In this document: piece by piece, positions 63,915 through 64,000 of the stretch | Position numbering within the stretch: position 1 is the first letter of the stretch | How the letters are laid out: every line of letters starts with the position of its first letter | Assembly: GCA_903838055.1 (NCBI GenBank) | Contig: CAILWV010000049.1 | Coordinates: 49,709 to 113,708 of the forward strand | DNA length: 64,000 nt | Direction: 5' to 3' | Source of the DNA: an uncultured Bacteroidota bacterium | GTDB taxonomy: Bacteria > Bacteroidota > Bacteroidia > Flavobacteriales > Flavobacteriaceae | Made by a program: the position numbers and the translations under genes | The notes under the pieces: generated by a model | What the model saw: the letters and a program-made list of their open reading frames with translations, nothing else | The model's database searches: none | Told to the model about the DNA's origin: nothing

Positions 63915-63950
63915 AAACAGCATCAAAAACGTTTTTGGTGCTGTTTTTAG
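63915..63950. terminator. Strong hairpin terminator near the window end
   Basis: AAACAGCATCAAAAAC (63915-63930) pairs with GTTTTTGGTGCTGTTT (63931-63946) with one mismatch. Runs of T follow on the plus strand. It lies after a short frame coming in from the right edge and may stop that gene. Confidence 0.75.
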
Positions 63951-63973
63951 TTTTATAGGTTTTAATTTTTAAT

Positions 63974-64000
63974 TTACTTTGCTGATGCATTTGGTTTGGC
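63974..64000 (-). CDS. Possible C-terminal end of a gene entering from the right edge
   Basis: Reading the minus strand from 64000, an open frame gives AKPNASAK and a TAA at 63976-63974, followed 24 bp later by the terminator hairpin. With only eight residues the product cannot be identified. The stop plus terminator arrangement is the only support. Confidence 0.3.
   Translation of the reverse strand, partial: AKPNASAK

Noticed and set aside
60395..64000. Prophage
   Set aside because: There is a recombinase, but no capsid, tail, terminase or integrase-linked att pair was seen.

Overview
The window looks like a chromosomal segment of a member of the Flavobacteriaceae, most like Flavobacterium. 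It is strongly AT-rich. Many genes have upstream boxes of the Bacteroidetes type TAnnTTTG, some with a TTG element about 17-24 bp further upstream. Family-level markers include a GLPGLI-family secreted protein, a BlaI/M56 pair, a SprA-like sequence block, U32 peptidase, menaquinone synthesis genes and many signal peptides ending in AQ. No rRNA, tRNA, IS transposase or CRISPR array was seen.

Layout. 1-9.6 kb: a RimK-type ligase cut by the window edge, a wrecked YoeB-type toxin-antitoxin pair, clpC, gyrA, a secreted TPR protein, and prfB with an intact programmed +1 frameshift. 9.6-17 kb: threonine aldolase, a histidine kinase plus response regulator, and two related unrecognised regulator-like proteins flanking a sodium/solute symporter that has an in-frame stop near its end. 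17-27 kb: DPP4-type peptidase, U32 peptidase, an operon BlaI - M56 protein - GLPGLI protein with a large dyad in front, and a broken MFS transporter. 27-35.6 kb: TatD, TcdA, a HAD phosphatase, a DUF559 nuclease-like gene bracketed by 40-bp inverted repeats, a photolyase/SDR/SRPBCC operon, UvrD-type helicase and a Sua5/YrdC protein. 35.7-39.5 kb: an ECF sigma operon and small housekeeping genes. 39.7-52 kb: menaquinone genes menD, menC, menA and menB interleaved with a SET-domain protein, CvfB, a MacAB-like efflux operon and a structured intergenic element.

53.8-59.9 kb is the most accessory-looking part. A WYL-domain regulator lies between two operons, each encoding a GIY-YIG-like protein: [small membrane protein - GIY-YIG - AAA ATPase] and [GIY-YIG-like - unknown protein]. 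Beyond the second operon, transcribed divergently, is an unknown gene plus a GNAT gene. Two of the promoters in this block share an identical 13-bp element at exactly the same distance from the -7 box, which suggests one regulon. I consider this the best candidate for an undescribed system. The DUF559 gene with its palindromic inverted repeats is the second.

60-64 kb holds small unknown genes, a serine recombinase with a res-like cluster of inverted repeats, a lipoprotein, and gene remnants up to the window edge. About seven genes in 64 kb are broken by frameshifts, in-frame stops or truncation. This points either to genome decay or to errors in the assembly.
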